Shown here: positions 21,654 through 24,550 of the stretch, one piece after another
How positions within the stretch are numbered: the stretch's first letter is position 1
How the letters are laid out: every line of letters begins with the position of its first letter
IMG/VR virus record: IMGVR_UViG_3300048672_000984
Span: 1 to 24,550 of that record
Length of the DNA: 24,550 nucleotides
From: a virus
Strand: one strand, 5' to 3'
Notes under the pieces: generated by a model
Seen by the model: the letters and a program-made list of their open reading frames with translations, nothing else
Told to the model about the DNA's origin: nothing
Databases searched by the model: none
Position numbers and translations under genes: made by a program

Positions 21654-23942
21654 CTAGCCTTTCGCTTCTGCATAATTATACCCGAAAGATGGAGTTGCTG
21701 TCAAGGGAAGTTTTAATGCTATTGTCGTTTCCATATGACGCTGCAGTATTTCAGCCGCTTCAGTTTTATGAGCTTCTGAAGAGTGTAGTAATAACTCATC
21801 ATGTACTTGCATGGTTATGTAAGCATCCAAATTACGGGCTTTAAGCTCCTTAGAAATGGCTATAGAAGCTCTATTGATAATGCCGGCGGCAAGACCTTGT
21901 ATTTGAAAGTTATAAGCGTTATTACGGGCGTTCTTGACACGAGAAGCAACTTCTTTTACATGCGCATAAGTAGCCGGCGTATGGTTATAAACTTTCCACA
22001 GTTCCAAGCCGTCAAAAAGTTTCTTACCAAATCTACGATAGTCTTCTACTTCGCGTTGAAACCGGCGTTTACGACCAAGTTCTGTAGTTATATAACCTTG
22101 CTGCCACAAAACTGTTTCTGTATCTTGCATCCATTTTTGCAAATCAGGAAATGCCGCAAGATAGCCGTTGTAAATATCTCTGGCTTCTGACTCTGGAATG
22201 TTTAGAGTTTTACTAAGTGCGTAAGGCCCAAGACCATAGGCGATACCAAGCGAGTATGCCTTGGCCTTTTGTCTTGCTGGTTTATTAAGCTTGCCTAAAT
22301 AGTTTGCAGCCTTTTTATCTGGACTGTATTGTACCAATTTCTCGGCGCCAATAGCAATTTTAGAGTAAAAATCTTCTCCGTTTTTAAAAATGTCTATCAA
22401 GCCCTTATCCCGGCTTACGTGCGCAAAAACTCTAGGCTCTAGAGAATCATAATCGGCGTCTATTAATACATGGCCAGGAAGCGCAATAAAAAACTTTCTA
22501 ATCATGTTTGTGTATTTTTGCTCTAATAAGGTAGACTTGCCGGCTGCAACGGCCTCGTCGTCTATTGGTCTTGGAAGTTGCTGAATGTTTCCGGACAATC
22601 TGCCTGAGACAGTTCTGTGCATAAAATAGCTTGGGTAATATATACCATTTTCCTGGCCTTCTAAAATAGGCTCAAAGTATGTGCCTTTAATCTTTTGTAG
22701 GCCACGAAGCTGCTGTAACAAAGCCGCCCAATCGTATTTACGGGCCATAACTGCTAAGAACTCATCATTGATTTGAGGCGAGCCCTTATCGGTAGTGCTT
22801 ATTGGAGTTTCTTTTAACAAGCTTGGGGTTGTAGAAGTTCCAAAGAAAAGCCGTTTTAAGTGGTCAGTGCTATATAGGTTAAAAGGCCGTTTAATCCCGT
22901 CTTCTGCCATTAACTGGAGCTGTATTTTCTGAGTTAATGTCGGGGGCACGTGTTCTTGCTGGTTTATAAGTCGTTCAAAATGTGTATCAGGTGCTAGTAA
23001 ACCTTTTTTCTTATGCTTTTCAATCTCTACTTTAGACAGCGAAACAACGCCTTTATCTGTCAAAGGCCAGCCTTGTGGCGCTAACTCGCGACCAAGAAGC
23101 TCCTTAAATCTGCCAGAAAGCTTAAACGGATATTTAGTTCGGATGTACCAGTCATTGAAATGCCCTAAGAGAGGCTCAATTTTAATATATACAGAAGTTT
23201 CAATGCTATCTATGTCCTGGTTTATTGCCGTTAATGCTGCAGAAAGCCCGGCAACATCGACCGGAATTCCGCGAGTTTCAGCCGGAATAACTACATGCTT
23301 ATATAGGGGCATAACTTCTTCTTCAAAAAGCTTTAACGAAGCTTCGTCTTTGGCCAAATCCGCCTCAAAACGCTTCCACAAATCAAACGTTAATGCCGCA
23401 TCTTGGGCGCCGTACTTAGCTAAAATATCAGAATCGGCCATGTAGTATTGCTTTTTAGTGCCGCCGTTTCCAGATATTGATTCTAACATGTCATCTTGTT
23501 CTGAGCCTGTACCAATGCCAAAAACTTCCTTTCCTACCTGTTTTAAGCCGTATGACATCCTATTTTCGTCTAGTGTGTGTAAGGCAAGCATTGCGTCTGC
23601 ATGAAGCGCCGGTAATAAGTCAATGCCGGTTTGCGCAACTGTAAATCTATAGTCGAATGAAGAGTTCCACATAATTAGGCGCTTGGAGCTTATTACGGCT
23701 AATAATGCGCTTACATCCTCATATGGCAAAATAGTTTGAAGCTCCGAAGATTGCCAAGCTTTAAGCACGACATATGCAGTAAATTTTTGGCAGGCTACAG
23801 AAAATCCTATTAGAGTATCTTTGCGAGGGTTCAATCCACTAGTCTCGGTATCGTAGCTTAGCTCTGTTTCATCGGCTAGTAAAGCCGTAAGAGCGTCTAC
23901 TTCTTGCTTGTTTCGGGTGATAATAACTTTTCTGTTTTGCAC
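21654..23942 (-). CDS. polA: Family A DNA polymerase with 3'-5' exonuclease (PolA-like)
   Basis: 762 residues from a GTG with AAAGG upstream. Exonuclease motifs: D31-T-E33 (YDTETSG), N93..D97 (NSSFDYRF), Y177..D181 (YGAQDAAL). Polymerase motifs: SGRLS (R448), motif A ADYDSLEPR (catalytic D497, E502), motif B R557-QKA-K561-AYS-L565-GIA-Y569-G and motif C QVHDE (H714, D715, E716). No 5'-3' nuclease domain is present, as usual for phage PolA. The residue equivalent to E. coli Phe762 is Leu565, a variant known in viral PolA surveys and linked there to temperate or slow replication styles. It replicates the phage genome. The start overlaps the upstream nuclease gene by 46 bp. Confidence 0.92.
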   Translation of the reverse strand: MQNRKVIITRNKQEVDALTALLADETELSYDTETSGLNPRKDTLIGFSVACQKFTAYVVLKAWQSSELQTILPYEDVSALLAVISSKRLIMWNSSFDYRFTVAQTGIDLLPALHADAMLALHTLDENRMSYGLKQVGKEVFGIGTGSEQDDMLESISGNGGTKKQYYMADSDILAKYGAQDAALTFDLWKRFEADLAKDEASLKLFEEEVMPLYKHVVIPAETRGIPVDVAGLSAALTAINQDIDSIETSVYIKIEPLLGHFNDWYIRTKYPFKLSGRFKELLGRELAPQGWPLTDKGVVSLSKVEIEKHKKKGLLAPDTHFERLINQQEHVPPTLTQKIQLQLMAEDGIKRPFNLYSTDHLKRLFFGTSTTPSLLKETPISTTDKGSPQINDEFLAVMARKYDWAALLQQLRGLQKIKGTYFEPILEGQENGIYYPSYFMHRTVSGRLSGNIQQLPRPIDDEAVAAGKSTLLEQKYTNMIRKFFIALPGHVLIDADYDSLEPRVFAHVSRDKGLIDIFKNGEDFYSKIAIGAEKLVQYSPDKKAANYLGKLNKPARQKAKAYSLGIAYGLGPYALSKTLNIPESEARDIYNGYLAAFPDLQKWMQDTETVLWQQGYITTELGRKRRFQREVEDYRRFGKKLFDGLELWKVYNHTPATYAHVKEVASRVKNARNNAYNFQIQGLAAGIINRASIAISKELKARNLDAYITMQVHDELLLHSSEAHKTEAAEILQRHMETTIALKLPLTATPSFGYNYAEAKG

Positions 23943-24445
23943 TTTTTTGCCTTTCTTTTGGCAATGTTAAATTTACGTTCAATAACAGTTTGCCAATGTA
24001 ACATCAAATCTTCAAACTCTGCTCTCGGTATCCTATAATACTCAGTAGTATATCCGATATTAGCTCTAGACTCAAGCTTGAATCCTTTTTTTCGCACTAA
24101 TGCCTCAATACGCTTAACAAGTCTTAAAGTCTCAAAAAGATACAATTTATCGTCATTTATAAAGTAGTAGGCGAAGTATTTGCAACCATGCTCCAAGCTT
24201 TGAAATGGGCCTCCGGGCTTTCCTGGTCTTGACCAGCGTTCAAGCACAAAGTTAGTCCATTTATCATGACTGTAAGAATCACACTTTAACTCTATTTTAA
24301 ACTCAGTACCTTTAACTTTAAAGTCTCCTTGTCTGCCGTCCGTGGCTTCTAGGAGCTCTCCATATTTTTCAAAAAACTTTTTTTCGCCGTCTTGTCCTCG
24401 TTTTAGGTCTTTAAAAAAGCTCGAAGCTGGTTTTATGTATGTCAT
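23897..24445 (-). CDS. PD-(D/E)XK-family nuclease
   Basis: 182 residues. The motif set is visible in order: RGQDGEKKF (E22), GRQGDFKV (D41), FKIELKC (E52-x-K54) and TNFVLER (E69), the normal acidic-acidic-E-x-K arrangement of PD-(D/E)XK nucleases. A C-terminal basic tail (AKRKAKKCKTEK) may bind DNA. The fold is shared by restriction, recombination and phage end-processing nucleases; the substrate cannot be told from sequence, but the place next to the polymerase suggests replication, recombination or host-DNA breakdown. AAGGAC is well placed before the ATG, which overlaps the stop of the upstream gene (ATGA). Confidence 0.75.
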   Translation of the reverse strand: MTYIKPASSFFKDLKRGQDGEKKFFEKYGELLEATDGRQGDFKVKGTEFKIELKCDSYSHDKWTNFVLERWSRPGKPGGPFQSLEHGCKYFAYYFINDDKLYLFETLRLVKRIEALVRKKGFKLESRANIGYTTEYYRIPRAEFEDLMLHWQTVIERKFNIAKRKAKKCKTEKLLSPETSKK

Positions 24446-24550
24446 TTGCCGTCCTTGGCCGTTCTTGCGGCGGTTAAGGCTTTAAACTGAAAACTGTCGT
24501 GATGGTCGGTCCGCTCTGTGTCCCATATCTGCATGAAACCACGAAGGGGT
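24442..24550 (-). CDS. C-terminal end of an upstream gene, partial
   Basis: The minus strand is open from the window edge to a TGA that overlaps the nuclease ATG (ATGA), giving 35 visible residues ending LTAARTAKDGK. They are polar and include IWDTERTDHHDSF. The tight overlap is the same coupling style seen elsewhere, so this is probably the tail of the next replication gene. Too little is visible for a function. An internal ATG would make a 30-residue peptide, which I think less likely. Confidence 0.5.
   Translation of the reverse strand, partial: PLRGFMQIWDTERTDHHDSFQFKALTAARTAKDGK

Noticed and set aside
1-24550. GATC methyltransferase or restriction gene in the window to explain GATC absence
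   Set aside because: No methyltransferase motifs were found; the PD-(D/E)XK protein has no visible link to GATC recognition.

Overview
The window is a compact block of a tailed double-stranded DNA phage genome (Caudoviricetes), A+T-rich (roughly 38% G+C, estimated by eye), using the standard bacterial code. I see no host genes, tRNAs, rRNAs, insertion sequences or CRISPR arrays. A family A DNA polymerase, a nozzle/stabilisation-like tail protein and three consecutive internal-virion (ejection) proteins point to a short-tailed, podovirus-like phage. A Gram-negative host is plausible because of a spanin-like protein, but the sequence does not name the host.

Layout. A long plus-strand late block (1-20185) begins inside a tail nozzle-like gene. 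It continues with a GNAT acetyltransferase, three Gln/Ala-rich ejection proteins and two tiny single-TM peptides. From 7837 to 17834 follows a dense array of 12 virion-adhesin or fibre-type genes plus one coiled-coil mini-gene. They are built from repeats widespread in phage fibres (GPLTDTQLRA, TAANQ..SIDSKL, VGLSNVDNTSD, NGRTGVV), C1q/jelly-roll-like, carbohydrate-binding-like and LamG-like domains. A lysis-type segment (17836-20185) holds a permuted-papain-like hydrolase, a holin and three genes of unknown function. A RusA-like resolvase (20224-20691) ends the plus strand. It converges, with a 23-bp overlap, on a minus-strand replication/accessory block (20669-24550): an unknown protein, two TM micro-proteins, a membrane-anchored spanin-like protein, PolA with proofreading exonuclease, a PD-(D/E)XK nuclease and the C-terminus of another gene.

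Genes are nearly gapless, with many one-base spacers or TAATG/ATGA overlaps, so expression is probably polycistronic and translationally coupled. The only two sizeable gaps in the plus block (before 2234 and 7837) carry nearly the same 23-nt motif at 41 and 42 nt from the following start codon, a good candidate for a phage promoter or leader element.

Most notable observations: (i) I found no GATC at all in 24.5 kb, where about 80 would be expected; (ii) the duplicated intergenic element; (iii) fibre-protein repeats that are almost identical as protein but heavily diverged at synonymous sites; (iv) four unlisted TM micro-proteins; (v) Leu at the Pol I position-762 equivalent; (vi) a RusA-like protein with Ser replacing a catalytic Asp.
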